Below, piece after piece: positions 34,874 through 43,178 of a stretch of DNA of 64,000 nt. The translations under genes and the position numbers were made by a program. The number at the start of each line of letters is the position of its first letter. Positions within the stretch are counted from its first letter, which is position 1. Location: the NCBI RefSeq assembly GCF_001433995.1, contig NZ_AZCX01000003.1:248001-312000 (forward strand). The letters are read 5' to 3'. The stretch is from Secundilactobacillus kimchicus JCM 15530. GTDB taxonomy: Bacteria; Bacillota; Bacilli; Lactobacillales; Lactobacillaceae. The notes below the pieces were generated by a model that saw nothing but the letters and a program-made list of their open reading frames with translations, ran no database searches and had not been told where the DNA came from.

Positions 34874-34971
34874 TAGGACTCTGACAATTAATCTGTCGAG
34901 TCCATTTTGCGTTATGGAAATGAGGCTCGGCGGCACGAACACCTCATTTCTTGTAAATGAGGTGTTTTTTT
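34874..34971 (+). terminator. Attenuator of the leu operon
   Basis: Directly after the leader peptide comes a hairpin GGACTCTGACA / TGTCGAGTCC (34876-34903) and then the terminator AACACCTCATTT / AAATGAGGTGTT followed by seven T (34938-34971). The segment AAATGAGG (34918-34925) is an extra copy of the terminator's 3' arm, so it can pair with CCTCATTT and form an antiterminator. Two mutually exclusive folds are therefore available. Confidence 0.85.
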
Positions 34972-35008
34972 GTTTTTCAACTACGACGTTCAGAAAGGAT
35001 TGATCATT

Positions 35009-36172
35009 ATGACAAAGAACATTCAATTTTTCGACACCACATTGCGAGACGGAGAACAAACCATCGGCGTCAACTTCAGTATCGACCAAAAAGTAGCTAT
35101 TGCTAAACAGTTGGAGGCCTGGGGCATTGACGTGATCGAAGCCGGTTTTCCAGTGGCTTCGGACGGGGATTTTAAAGCCGTTGAAGCTGTCTCACACGCC
35201 GTGACCAAGGCCTGTGTCACGGGGTTGGCACGGGCCAAAAAAGGAGACATTGATGCGTGCGTCAAAGCCACTCAAGCAGCGGCCCATAAACAAATTCACG
35301 TGTTTATTGCAACCAGTCCTATTCACCGCAAGTCTAAGTTACATATGAGCCAAGATGAGGTGATCGCAAGTATTCAAGATCACGTGAGCTACGCGCGTCG
35401 GTTCTTTGATATCGTTGAATTTTCACCCGAAGACGCAACCCGGACCGAACCGGATTTCTTGGTTCGAGCCGTTCAAGCGGCCATTGATGCTGGGGCTTCG
35501 GTCATCAATATTCCCGACACCGTTGGCTATACCAATCCCGTAGAATTTGCGGCGCTCTTCAAGAATCTCCGAGAAAACGTGCCCGACTTCGATAACGTGA
35601 CCTTTTCAGTTCACTGCCACGATGACTTGGGGATGGCGGTTGCGAATAGTCTGGCCTCCATTGAAAACGGGGCAACGCGGATTGAGGGCACCATCAACGG
35701 GATTGGTGAACGGGCCGGCAATGCGGCGTTGGAGGAAGTGGCTGCGGCCCTGTACGTCCGGCACGATTACTATGACGCTGATAATCGGATCAACCTCTCG
35801 GAGACGAAACGAACGAGCGATATGATTAGTGATTTTACCAATATGGCTGTGCCACATAATAAGGCGGTGGTCGGCGCGAATGCTTTCGCTCACGAATCTG
35901 GTATTCATCAGGATGGCATGTTGAAAAATCCGCAAACCTACGAAATTCTGACGCCAGAGGTGGTTGGTGCTCACAAGACCACCTTGCCACTTGGTAAGCT
36001 GTCCGGTTCCCATGCCGTGATGACGAAGTTGCAAGAAATGGGGTACAACGTGACCCGGGCCGATATGACGTGCATTTTCCCCATCTTTAAGGCGAAGGCC
36101 GATACCACGGACGTTGTTTCCGAAGCCGATTTGAGAATCATTATGAAACATGTTAGCGAGGTGTCTGCGTAA
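35009..36172 (+). CDS. leuA: 2-isopropylmalate synthase, short form without regulatory domain
   Basis: A 387-residue protein of the HMG-CoA-lyase-like family: [18 protein letters not shown] at the start, the metal site HCHDDLGMA (about residue 200) and [18 protein letters not shown]. It condenses acetyl-CoA with 2-ketoisovalerate. Usual LeuA has about 500-520 residues with a C-terminal LeuA_dimer domain that binds leucine. This one stops shortly after the subdomain [20 protein letters not shown], so that domain is absent and feedback inhibition should be lost. The ATG at 35009 follows GAAAGGA. It overlaps leuB by one base. Confidence 0.9.
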   Translation: MTKNIQFFDTTLRDGEQTIGVNFSIDQKVAIAKQLEAWGIDVIEAGFPVASDGDFKAVEAVSHAVTKACVTGLARAKKGDIDACVKATQAAAHKQIHVFIATSPIHRKSKLHMSQDEVIASIQDHVSYARRFFDIVEFSPEDATRTEPDFLVRAVQAAIDAGASVINIPDTVGYTNPVEFAALFKNLRENVPDFDNVTFSVHCHDDLGMAVANSLASIENGATRIEGTINGIGERAGNAALEEVAAALYVRHDYYDADNRINLSETKRTSDMISDFTNMAVPHNKAVVGANAFAHESGIHQDGMLKNPQTYEILTPEVVGAHKTTLPLGKLSGSHAVMTKLQEMGYNVTRADMTCIFPIFKAKADTTDVVSEADLRIIMKHVSEVSA

Positions 36173-37251
36173 TGAGCCAAAAACCCTACCAAATTACCGC
36201 ATTGCCTGGTGACTACATCGGTCCAGAAATTATGGCGGCCGGCTTACGAGTCCTAAGGGCGGTCACTGCCGACCAAAACTTTGATTATACCGTCACCGAA
36301 TACCCATTTGGCGGTGCTGGGATTGACGCAGCCGGTGATCCCTTACCAAAAGAAACGCTAGCAGCAGCCAAAGCCAGTGACGCCGTGTTACTAGCAGCCA
36401 TTGGCGGACCCAAGTGGGACGGGGCAGCTCGGACACCTGAAACCGGCTTGCTGGAAATTCGCAAGGCCTTGAACTTATTTGCCAATATCCGGCCCACCGC
36501 AATTAGTCCGGTGATGCAACGGTACTCACCGATTAAAAATGAAGACCCAGTCGACTTCGTCATTGTCCGGGAACTAACCAGCGGGATTTACTTTGGCACC
36601 CCCCGGGAACGGACTGCTGATTATGCCCTAGATACTATGCGTTACACAGCAAGTGAAATCGAACGAGTCGCCCGGGTGGCTTTTGAAATGGCTAACCGTC
36701 GACACCAGCACGTGACGTTGGTGGATAAGGCTAATGTCTTAGCGACCAGTAAGTTCTGGCGCGAAGTTGTTGGGCGAGTGGCCACCCAGTATCCGGCTGT
36801 CACCTTAGATTACTCATACGTTGATGCGGCGGCAATGAAGATTATTGCCAACCCCGCACAGTTTGACGTGATCTTAACCGAAAACCTCTTCGGCGACATT
36901 TTAAGTGACGAAGCCGCTCAGATTACTGGATCGCTAGGCACCATTCCATCGATGAGTTCGGGGGCTAACGGTCCGGCTCTATACGAACCCATTCACGGAT
37001 CAGCACCGGATATCGCCGGTCAGGGAATCGCTAATCCATTTTCAATGATTAAGTCGGTTGCCATGATGTTGACCAATTCCTTTGACCGTCGCGACTTGGC
37101 GGCTACCATTAATGCGGCTGTTGATCAAAGTATCGCGACGCACATTGTCACACCGGATCTCGGCGGCAGTGCCACGACCGAGGAAGTCACCAACGCTGTC
37201 ATTCAATCAATTCAGGAAAGCAGGGTCAGTTATGAACCAAACCATGTTTGA
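36172..37251 (+). CDS. leuB: 3-isopropylmalate dehydrogenase
   Basis: A 359-residue decarboxylating dehydrogenase: [20 protein letters not shown], the substrate loop [10 protein letters not shown] and [14 protein letters not shown], and the metal/NAD part [19 protein letters not shown] and [15 protein letters not shown]. It makes 2-ketoisocaproate from 3-isopropylmalate with NAD+. The ATG overlaps the leuA stop, and its own 3' end overlaps leuC by 20 bases, so the operon is tightly coupled. Confidence 0.96.
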   Translation: MSQKPYQITALPGDYIGPEIMAAGLRVLRAVTADQNFDYTVTEYPFGGAGIDAAGDPLPKETLAAAKASDAVLLAAIGGPKWDGAARTPETGLLEIRKALNLFANIRPTAISPVMQRYSPIKNEDPVDFVIVRELTSGIYFGTPRERTADYALDTMRYTASEIERVARVAFEMANRRHQHVTLVDKANVLATSKFWREVVGRVATQYPAVTLDYSYVDAAAMKIIANPAQFDVILTENLFGDILSDEAAQITGSLGTIPSMSSGANGPALYEPIHGSAPDIAGQGIANPFSMIKSVAMMLTNSFDRRDLAATINAAVDQSIATHIVTPDLGGSATTEEVTNAVIQSIQESRVSYEPNHV

Positions 37252-38605
37252 TAAAATTTGGAATCAGCACGTCATTGAAGGTCAACCGGGTGAGCCCCAG
37301 TTGATTTATGTGGATCTTCATTTACTCCACGAAGTCACGTCACCTCAGGCCTTTGAAGGGTTACGAGAAGCTGGTCGAAAGGTGCGCCGGACCGACAAGA
37401 CCTTTGCGACGATGGATCACAACGTGCCCACTGAAGACATCTTTAACGTTAAAGATGCGATTTCGCGAAAACAGATTGAAACGTTGGGCCAAAACGCTAA
37501 GGAATTTGGCGTTCGGTTAGCCGGAATGGGCGACGAACGGCAGGGGATCATTCACGTCATCGGCCCACAGCTTGGTTTGACGCAGCCCGGGATGGTCATC
37601 GTGTGTGGCGACTCACACACGGCCACCCACGGCGCATTTGGGTCCATCGCATTTGGGATTGGGACCAGTGAAGTTGAACACGTCTTGGCCACGCAGACCA
37701 TCTGGCAGACCAAGCCGAAAACCATGGGAATTCACGTTCACGGCAAGATGCCGGCTGGCGTCTACGCCAAGGACATTATCATGGGTATTATTGCGCGTGA
37801 AGGGGTGGCCTTTGGGACCGGCTATGGTGCCGAATTTTACGGTGACACCATTGAGGCTATGAGTATGGAAGAACGTATGACATTGTGCAACATGGCGATT
37901 GAAGGTGGGGCCAAAATGGGGAGCGTCCGGCCGGATCAGACGACGTTTGATTACGTGGCAGGCCGGGAATACGCGCCGAAGGATATGGCGAAGGCTATCG
38001 CGTACTGGCAGCAGTTCTACACGGACAGCGAGGATGCTTTTGACCGGATCATCGATTTTGATGTCAGCGAATTGGCCCCATTTGTCTCCTGGGGAACTAA
38101 TCCAGGAATGGCCGTGCCCATTGACCAACCCTTCCCAGCCATTAAAAATGCCGATGACCAGAAAGCTTACGATTACGTGGGATTACAACCTGGTGAGACA
38201 GCTGATCAGATTCCAATCCAATACGTCTTCTTCGGCTCATGCACCAATGGCCGCTTGTCGGATCTGAAAATTGCCGCCAATATTTTGAAAGGGCACCACA
38301 TTGCTGACGGAGTGACGGCGTTGGTGGTGCCGGGGTCCCGGACGATTAAGCACGAAGCTGAAAAACTGGGAATCGACCAAATTTTTAAGGCCGCGGGCTG
38401 TGATTGGCGGGAACCGGGATGCTCGGCCTGTCTCGGAATGAATCCGGATCAAGTGCCAGCTGGCATGCACTGCGCGTCAACGTCAAACCGAAACTTCGAA
38501 GGGCGCCAAGGGGCTGGTTCTAAGACCCATCTCGCAAGCCCTGCCATGGTGGCTGCAGCTGCCATTCACGGCCACTTTATTGATATTCGAAAGGAAGCCA
38601 TTTAG
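37232..38605 (+). CDS. leuC: 3-isopropylmalate dehydratase, large subunit
   Basis: A 457-residue aconitase-family protein with three Fe-S cysteines ([13 protein letters not shown]; the C-terminal [13 protein letters not shown] pair) and MDHNVPT and [12 protein letters not shown] motifs. The start is ATG 37232 ([10 protein letters not shown]) or ATG 37244; upstream codons in frame belong to the leuB overlap and are rejected. With LeuD it isomerises 2- to 3-isopropylmalate. Confidence 0.95.
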   Translation: MNQTMFDKIWNQHVIEGQPGEPQLIYVDLHLLHEVTSPQAFEGLREAGRKVRRTDKTFATMDHNVPTEDIFNVKDAISRKQIETLGQNAKEFGVRLAGMGDERQGIIHVIGPQLGLTQPGMVIVCGDSHTATHGAFGSIAFGIGTSEVEHVLATQTIWQTKPKTMGIHVHGKMPAGVYAKDIIMGIIAREGVAFGTGYGAEFYGDTIEAMSMEERMTLCNMAIEGGAKMGSVRPDQTTFDYVAGREYAPKDMAKAIAYWQQFYTDSEDAFDRIIDFDVSELAPFVSWGTNPGMAVPIDQPFPAIKNADDQKAYDYVGLQPGETADQIPIQYVFFGSCTNGRLSDLKIAANILKGHHIADGVTALVVPGSRTIKHEAEKLGIDQIFKAAGCDWREPGCSACLGMNPDQVPAGMHCASTSNRNFEGRQGAGSKTHLASPAMVAAAAIHGHFIDIRKEAI

Positions 38606-39190
38606 ATGGAACCCATTACGGTGATCAACGGCACCAGTGTGCCACTCATGAAGGATAACATCGATACAGACCAATTAATTCCTAAGCAGTTTTTGAAAAA
38701 TATTTTGAAGGTTGGTTATGGTCAACACCTATTTTACGATTGGCGGTATCAAGAAAATGGTCAACCTAATCCTGACTTTATCTTAAACCGGCCTGACCGG
38801 CAGGGTGCAAGCATTCTGGTGGTAGGGGACAATTTCGGTTGCGGGTCCTCTCGAGAACACGCTGTCTGGGCGCTTAAGGACTATGGGTTCAAGGTTGTCA
38901 TCGCCGGTGGTTACTCAGATATCTTTTATATGAATAGTACCAAAAACGGATTTTTAGCCATTATCTTACCCAAAGAACAGCGTGACATTTTAGCTGCAGC
39001 TCCGGCAGATGCCGTCATTACAGTGGATTTGCCGAATCAGGTCGTGGAATACGATGGGTACCGCTTTGAATTTGATATTGATCCGCTGTGGAAACATAAG
39101 TTTGTTAACGGGCTCGACGATATCGCAATTACCATGGGCTACGAAGACGAAATTGAAGCCTACGAAGCACGGATGCCTAGCTTCAATTAG
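38606..39190 (+). CDS. leuD: 3-isopropylmalate dehydratase, small subunit
   Basis: A 194-residue swivel-domain protein: [42 protein letters not shown] and [18 protein letters not shown]. It completes the LeuCD isomerase. The ATG begins directly after the leuC stop codon (no gap). An MFS gene follows 25 bases later in the same transcript. Confidence 0.96.
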   Translation: MEPITVINGTSVPLMKDNIDTDQLIPKQFLKNILKVGYGQHLFYDWRYQENGQPNPDFILNRPDRQGASILVVGDNFGCGSSREHAVWALKDYGFKVVIAGGYSDIFYMNSTKNGFLAIILPKEQRDILAAAPADAVITVDLPNQVVEYDGYRFEFDIDPLWKHKFVNGLDDIAITMGYEDEIEAYEARMPSFN

Positions 39191-39215
39191 CGGCACACAC
39201 ATAGGAGATGGTTAA

Positions 39216-40511
39216 ATGGAACTACAAAACATAGGGCTACAGACCAGGCTTGATCAAACTCGGGAATCGCCGCTATTCTATAAAATTTTTGGGCTCGTTG
39301 CCGGCGGAATGTTTTTGGACGCCGCCGATGTTTACATGGCAAGCTCTGTGGCAAGTTATACCCTTCAGACGGGGTGGTCGACGGTTCAGCTGAATTCGTT
39401 GTTTTTATCCAGCGGGTTCCTAGGTTTATTTATTGGCTCCATCATTTCAGGTTTCATTGGCGACTTAAAAGGGCGTCGGGTGGCGTATCAAATCAACCTG
39501 ATATTGTTCGGTGGTTTTACCTTTTTGGCCGCCTTTTCGCCTAATATGACCTTCTTGATTGGTTGCCGGCTAATGGCGGCTATCGGTTTAGGGTCAGAAA
39601 TCGTGACCGGTTACTCAATGGTTAACGAGTTCTCGCCAATTCATAACCGAGGAAAGTGGTGTGCCGCGACGTCGTTAATCGCCAATTGTGGGGCGCCGAT
39701 TACCATGCTAATCTGTACACTGGTCCTGCCCCGTTTCGGTTGGCGCCCACTATTTGCGCTTATTGGGGTTATTGCCGCCATTCTGTGGTATTTGCGGCGT
39801 GACATTCCCGAGTCCCCGCGCTGGTTGATTGCTCACGGGCGGAATGAGGAAGCAGAGGCCGTGGTCAAGCAATTGGAGATCACCGGGCGCCAGACGGCAA
39901 CGCCATCGAAGACACCGGTTTCTCACGACCAAGTGCACCATTCGCTAGGCGTGAGTCTCTTTGTTGCCATTGTGGCTGTTACGGCGACGATTATTTGCCA
40001 GTATGCATTCACCTCGTGGGTCCCAACGTTGTTGCTACAACGCGGCATCAACATCTCAAGTTCCCTGGGTGTTTCAACAATCATGATGCTGGGGGCGCCA
40101 GTGGGCTGTGCCATTGGGGCCACGATGATTGACCGAATTGGGCGGAAAAAGACCATTGTCCCAGCCTTTTTGCTGACAGCCGTTTTTGGCATGATGTATG
40201 CGCACCAGTCCAGTATGGGCATGGTAGTTTTGATTGGGTTCTTACTCACCACGTGTTTTTACGTTCTGATGGCCAGCGTTGTGGCCGTTTACGTAGCTGA
40301 GTTATTTCCCACACAGTACCGGTTCCGAGGATCCGGCATTGCTAACGGCATTGCTAAGTTGATGACAGTCGCCATGCCGATCGTCGTGGCTTGGTTATTG
40401 AAAGTTGCTTCAGCTGACGCTATTTTCTGGGCAATCAGTGGCATTGCATTATTTGCAGGAATTGTGGTTTGGGTCTTCGGTGATGAGACGAACCAAAAAG
40501 AAATTGGTTAG
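39216..40511 (+). CDS. MFS transporter (aromatic/carboxylic acid:H+ symporter-like) in the leu operon
   Basis: A 431-residue, 12-helix MFS protein. Motifs include FLDAADVYMASSVASYTL in helix 1, GDLKGRRVAYQINL (motif A), RLMAAIGLGSEIVTGYSMVNEF (sugar/acid porter signature) and DIPESPRWLIAHGRNEEA in the middle loop. The combination points to the AAHS/SHS-like or sugar porter branch that often carries carboxylates. It lies 25 bases after leuD and before the operon terminator. A leucine-pathway keto or hydroxy acid is a plausible substrate, but that is inference from position only. Confidence 0.82.
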   Translation: MELQNIGLQTRLDQTRESPLFYKIFGLVAGGMFLDAADVYMASSVASYTLQTGWSTVQLNSLFLSSGFLGLFIGSIISGFIGDLKGRRVAYQINLILFGGFTFLAAFSPNMTFLIGCRLMAAIGLGSEIVTGYSMVNEFSPIHNRGKWCAATSLIANCGAPITMLICTLVLPRFGWRPLFALIGVIAAILWYLRRDIPESPRWLIAHGRNEEAEAVVKQLEITGRQTATPSKTPVSHDQVHHSLGVSLFVAIVAVTATIICQYAFTSWVPTLLLQRGINISSSLGVSTIMMLGAPVGCAIGATMIDRIGRKKTIVPAFLLTAVFGMMYAHQSSMGMVVLIGFLLTTCFYVLMASVVAVYVAELFPTQYRFRGSGIANGIAKLMTVAMPIVVAWLLKVASADAIFWAISGIALFAGIVVWVFGDETNQKEIG

Positions 40512-40520
40512 GTAATCAGT

Positions 40521-40562
40521 GACGCGGTGTTGCGGTGGTTTTGCAGTGTCGCGTCTTTTATT
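40521..40562 (+). terminator. Terminator of the leu operon
   Basis: GACGCG / CGCGTC ends of a 35-base hairpin with internal GTG/TGT mispairing, then TTTTATT. Confidence 0.6.
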
Positions 40563-40629
40563 AGGTATCAGGAAACGATAAGATCGCTGATTTTGGGACG
40601 TCATTTCCCATCATTTTAGGGTTCTGACC

Positions 40630-40635
40630 TATAAT
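40630..40635 (+). promoter_or_regulatory. -10 box of the FAD oxidase gene
   Basis: TATAAT at 40630-40635 with no convincing -35 box 17 bases upstream. A GGGA...TCCC imperfect palindrome (40596-40609) lies at the -35 position and may bind a regulator. Confidence 0.45.
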
Positions 40636-40674
40636 GAGTGGGTGACGATAACCTAAGGAAAGCGTGATACGACA

Positions 40675-42069
40675 ATGATGACTTTTGATGCTTACACAAA
40701 TGATGAAAAAATCAGCTACTTAAAGGCCCAAGCACCGCATGCCGACATCCACGTGGATGATGCAGTGACTCAGAAATACTCAGCAAACGGTCGTGCGGCT
40801 AGTGAAATTGATGGCAAAATTCTAGCGTACGTCGCTGTTTCCGATGTTGATGATATTAAAGGCGTGCTGAAAACGGCCCGCAGATTTCATTTACCAGTTG
40901 TTCCTCAGACCGCTGATAGCTCAACGGTGATTGGGGCTGACGGCATTGATGGTGGGTTGATTTTATCAACGGCAAACATGACGACGATTAAAGAAATCAG
41001 CCCGGATGATGGGGTCGCAGTGGTTGAACCCGGCGTGGTCAATGGGGACCTCGATAAGGCAGCGCGCGAACACGGGATGTTTTACGCACCAGACCCTGGT
41101 TCTAAGCCATTTTCATCAGTTGGTGGGAATGTCGGCACCAACGCGGGTGGTATGAGCACGGTTAAATACGGGGCTACTCGTGATTCCGTGCTGGGATTAA
41201 AGGTAGTTTTGGCGGATGGCAGAGAGATTAAGATTGGTGGACGAACCTACAAGCAGGCCTTTGGCTACGACCTGACCCACCTCTTTGTTGGCAGTGAAGG
41301 GACGCTTGGCATCGTGACTGAAATCACCGTTAAGCTGTTCCCAATTCCGTTGGGGACCTCGGTCATGGGAAGTGCCTTTTTCCCTGATATGGCGGCATTG
41401 GCCGCGACAGTTAAGGACTTGCGGATGTCGGGCATTTACCCGGTCATGCTGGAAGCGCTAGACGGGAAAACAACGGCGGCGTTGGATGAGTATGAAGGTA
41501 CCCACTATGCGGAAGGAAACGACGCGATGCTGATTTTCCGGTTAGATGCGGGTGGTCAGGAAGCCCTAGACGTTGCTGAGAAGATCCTTAATGATCATGA
41601 GGCAAAGCACGTTCACGTGACCTCTGATGAGACCGAGAAAAAAGCCCTTGAAAAGTTGCGTCAAGACATGTTACCAGCCGTATTTGCACACGGTAACCAC
41701 ATTATGGAAGACATGGCCGTGCCGCTATCGAAGCTGGCTGAAATGGTTGACTACGTGAACCAAGTGGCCGAAGAACTTGACGTGGATATTTACACGGCTG
41801 GTCATGCGGGAGATGGCAATGTCCATCCAAGTCTCTTATGGCCAAAGGATCAACCGGAACCACCGGCTAAAGTTCTGGAAGCCACTCGCCGATTGCTGAA
41901 AAAAGCACTGGAACTCGATGGTACCATTTCGGGTGAACACGCCGTGGGGATGCTGAAGAATCAGTGGACGAACGCGGAACTAGGATTTGATGTTGATATG
42001 ATTCAACACCAAATTAAGGACCTCTTTGACCCAATGGGCATTTTGAACCCAAAGCGCAAGATTAATTAG
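40675..42069 (+). CDS. FAD-binding 2-hydroxy-acid oxidase/dehydrogenase (GlcD / D-lactate dehydrogenase type)
   Basis: A 464-residue protein of the VAO-type FAD family: FAD domain with VPQTADSSTVIGADGIDGGLIL, GVVNGDLDKAAREHGMFYAPDPG and GSEGTLGIVTEITVKL, then the FAD-oxidase C-terminal domain with GHAGDGNVHPSL and the end GMLNPKRKI-like FDPMGILNPKRKIN. Relatives oxidise D-lactate, glycolate or D-2-hydroxyglutarate. No Fe-S partner subunit (GlcF/LutA) is near. The gene follows the leu operon on the same strand but has its own promoter. A leucine-derived hydroxy acid could be a substrate; this is a guess. Confidence 0.88.
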   Translation: MMTFDAYTNDEKISYLKAQAPHADIHVDDAVTQKYSANGRAASEIDGKILAYVAVSDVDDIKGVLKTARRFHLPVVPQTADSSTVIGADGIDGGLILSTANMTTIKEISPDDGVAVVEPGVVNGDLDKAAREHGMFYAPDPGSKPFSSVGGNVGTNAGGMSTVKYGATRDSVLGLKVVLADGREIKIGGRTYKQAFGYDLTHLFVGSEGTLGIVTEITVKLFPIPLGTSVMGSAFFPDMAALAATVKDLRMSGIYPVMLEALDGKTTAALDEYEGTHYAEGNDAMLIFRLDAGGQEALDVAEKILNDHEAKHVHVTSDETEKKALEKLRQDMLPAVFAHGNHIMEDMAVPLSKLAEMVDYVNQVAEELDVDIYTAGHAGDGNVHPSLLWPKDQPEPPAKVLEATRRLLKKALELDGTISGEHAVGMLKNQWTNAELGFDVDMIQHQIKDLFDPMGILNPKRKIN

Positions 42070-42090
42070 ACTCGAAGATGAGATGATTCT

Positions 42091-42124
42091 GCCGTCACCC
42101 GATATTGTTGGGTGGCGGTTTTTG
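42091..42124 (+). terminator. Terminator after the FAD oxidase
   Basis: CCGTCACCC / GGGTGGCGG stem followed by TTTTTG. Confidence 0.8.
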
Positions 42125-42134
42125 ATTGGGAGTA

Positions 42135-42148
42135 ATTTCCCGGGAAAT
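42135..42148. promoter_or_regulatory. Noc-type palindrome
   Basis: ATTTCCCGGGAAAT is an exact match to the consensus NBS of the nucleoid occlusion protein Noc in Bacillus subtilis. It lies in a non-coding spacer. No noc gene is in the window, so the assignment needs a Noc protein elsewhere. Confidence 0.65.
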
Positions 42149-42224
42149 ACGAAAGTGATGAGACAGCATGGGAAAATAAATATTTCGGATGAAGTCTCTC
42201 GGGCATTTGATCTAATAGGAGATT

Positions 42225-42270
42225 AGCAAGTATGATTTGCGTGACAAATGCGTTTGATACTTGCTAGTAT
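42225..42270 (+). promoter_or_regulatory. Operator-promoter of the XRE regulator
   Basis: A 9-base inverted repeat AGCAAGTAT (42225-42233) / ATACTTGCT (42257-42265) brackets GTGACA (42241-42246), 18-base spacer, TAGTAT (42265-42270). The right arm touches the -10 box, so a protein bound here would block the promoter; autorepression by the gene product is the simplest idea. Confidence 0.55.
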
Positions 42271-42311
42271 TACCTGAGATCCCCATGTACAGTTTTTAGG
42301 AGGCGTGTGAG

Positions 42312-43061
42312 TTGAGTTTTAAAGATGATTTAAGGATGATGCGACACCAAGCCGGGTTAACACAGGAAGATTTAGCACAAAAGTTACATGTGACTCGCCA
42401 AACAGTATCAACTTGGGAGACAGGTAAAAATAGGCCTAACCTGGAGACTTTACACACCTTAAGTCAACTTTTCAACGAGCCACTCGAAAAACTATTATTT
42501 GGGGAGGAAACAAAAGTGGACAAAGTAAACCGACACTCTGTGGCCAAAAAAATTGACCATGATGTTAACTTAAAGAAGCGCTATCGTTTTTGGACGATTA
42601 GCCTAGCAAGCCTACTGACATTAACCGTCGCGGGTATTGGTCTGTTATTGTTTGGATATTATCAAGGGATTGATACAATCGACCGGATTAATCCTTTTTT
42701 GTCCTATGAGGTGGGGTACACAAAGCTCCCTAGTAGCTCAGAAATTAGTCCGCGAAATAAAAAAACGGATGGCTACTGGACCGCTTGGTTTACTGATAGC
42801 CCGATGGGAAATGAGTGGACAAAGTTGACCCTAACCACGGGAGAAAACCCGGGCCTCAAAGACCCGTATGTCATGGCCTACCACAAAGGGAGTTTTGTTA
42901 AAGAGGCCAGAATTGTTCCCCGAACTTATCTGAGTAAAGCATATGTTAGTAATCTAAAAGGATTGGAGACGTTGTTAAAGACCAAGAATACGCCAGACTA
43001 CAAACTGTTTCAGCATCAGATTCACGTTTCCGACACGATTCAAGATCTGTCGGAAGAGTGA
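42312..43061 (+). CDS. Membrane-tethered XRE-family transcriptional regulator
   Basis: A 249-residue protein. An HTH_3 domain is at 1-62 (LRMMRHQAGLTQEDLAQKLH, TRQTVSTWETGKNRPNLETL). A single membrane helix follows (about 97-117, SLASLLTLTVAGIGLLLFGY), then an extracytoplasmic domain of about 130 residues without a recognised family. The start is TTG at 42312, with AGGAGG eight bases upstream. It fits the class of one-component membrane regulators that sense something outside. The regulated gene is not obvious, since it is monocistronic. Confidence 0.85.
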   Translation: MSFKDDLRMMRHQAGLTQEDLAQKLHVTRQTVSTWETGKNRPNLETLHTLSQLFNEPLEKLLFGEETKVDKVNRHSVAKKIDHDVNLKKRYRFWTISLASLLTLTVAGIGLLLFGYYQGIDTIDRINPFLSYEVGYTKLPSSSEISPRNKKTDGYWTAWFTDSPMGNEWTKLTLTTGENPGLKDPYVMAYHKGSFVKEARIVPRTYLSKAYVSNLKGLETLLKTKNTPDYKLFQHQIHVSDTIQDLSEE

Positions 43062-43120
43062 TCGACTGAGGAGATGGCGGTTGCCACGTTCTATTGTTTT
43101 AGATTTTAATTGGTAAATTA

Positions 43121-43147
43121 AAAAAACGCCCTGATGAGGGCGTTTTT
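43121..43147. terminator. Bidirectional terminator
   Basis: AAAAAACGCCC and GGGCGTTTTT form a short stem with a seven-base loop between the convergent regulator and hom genes. Confidence 0.85.
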
Positions 43148-43178
43148 GAATACAGTCAGGTAGTAAAGGGGTCAGACT

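Noticed and set aside
37082-37231. 50-residue N-terminal extension of leuC
   Set aside because: The extension lies inside leuB in another frame; the start at 37232 fits the family N-terminus and operon overlap.
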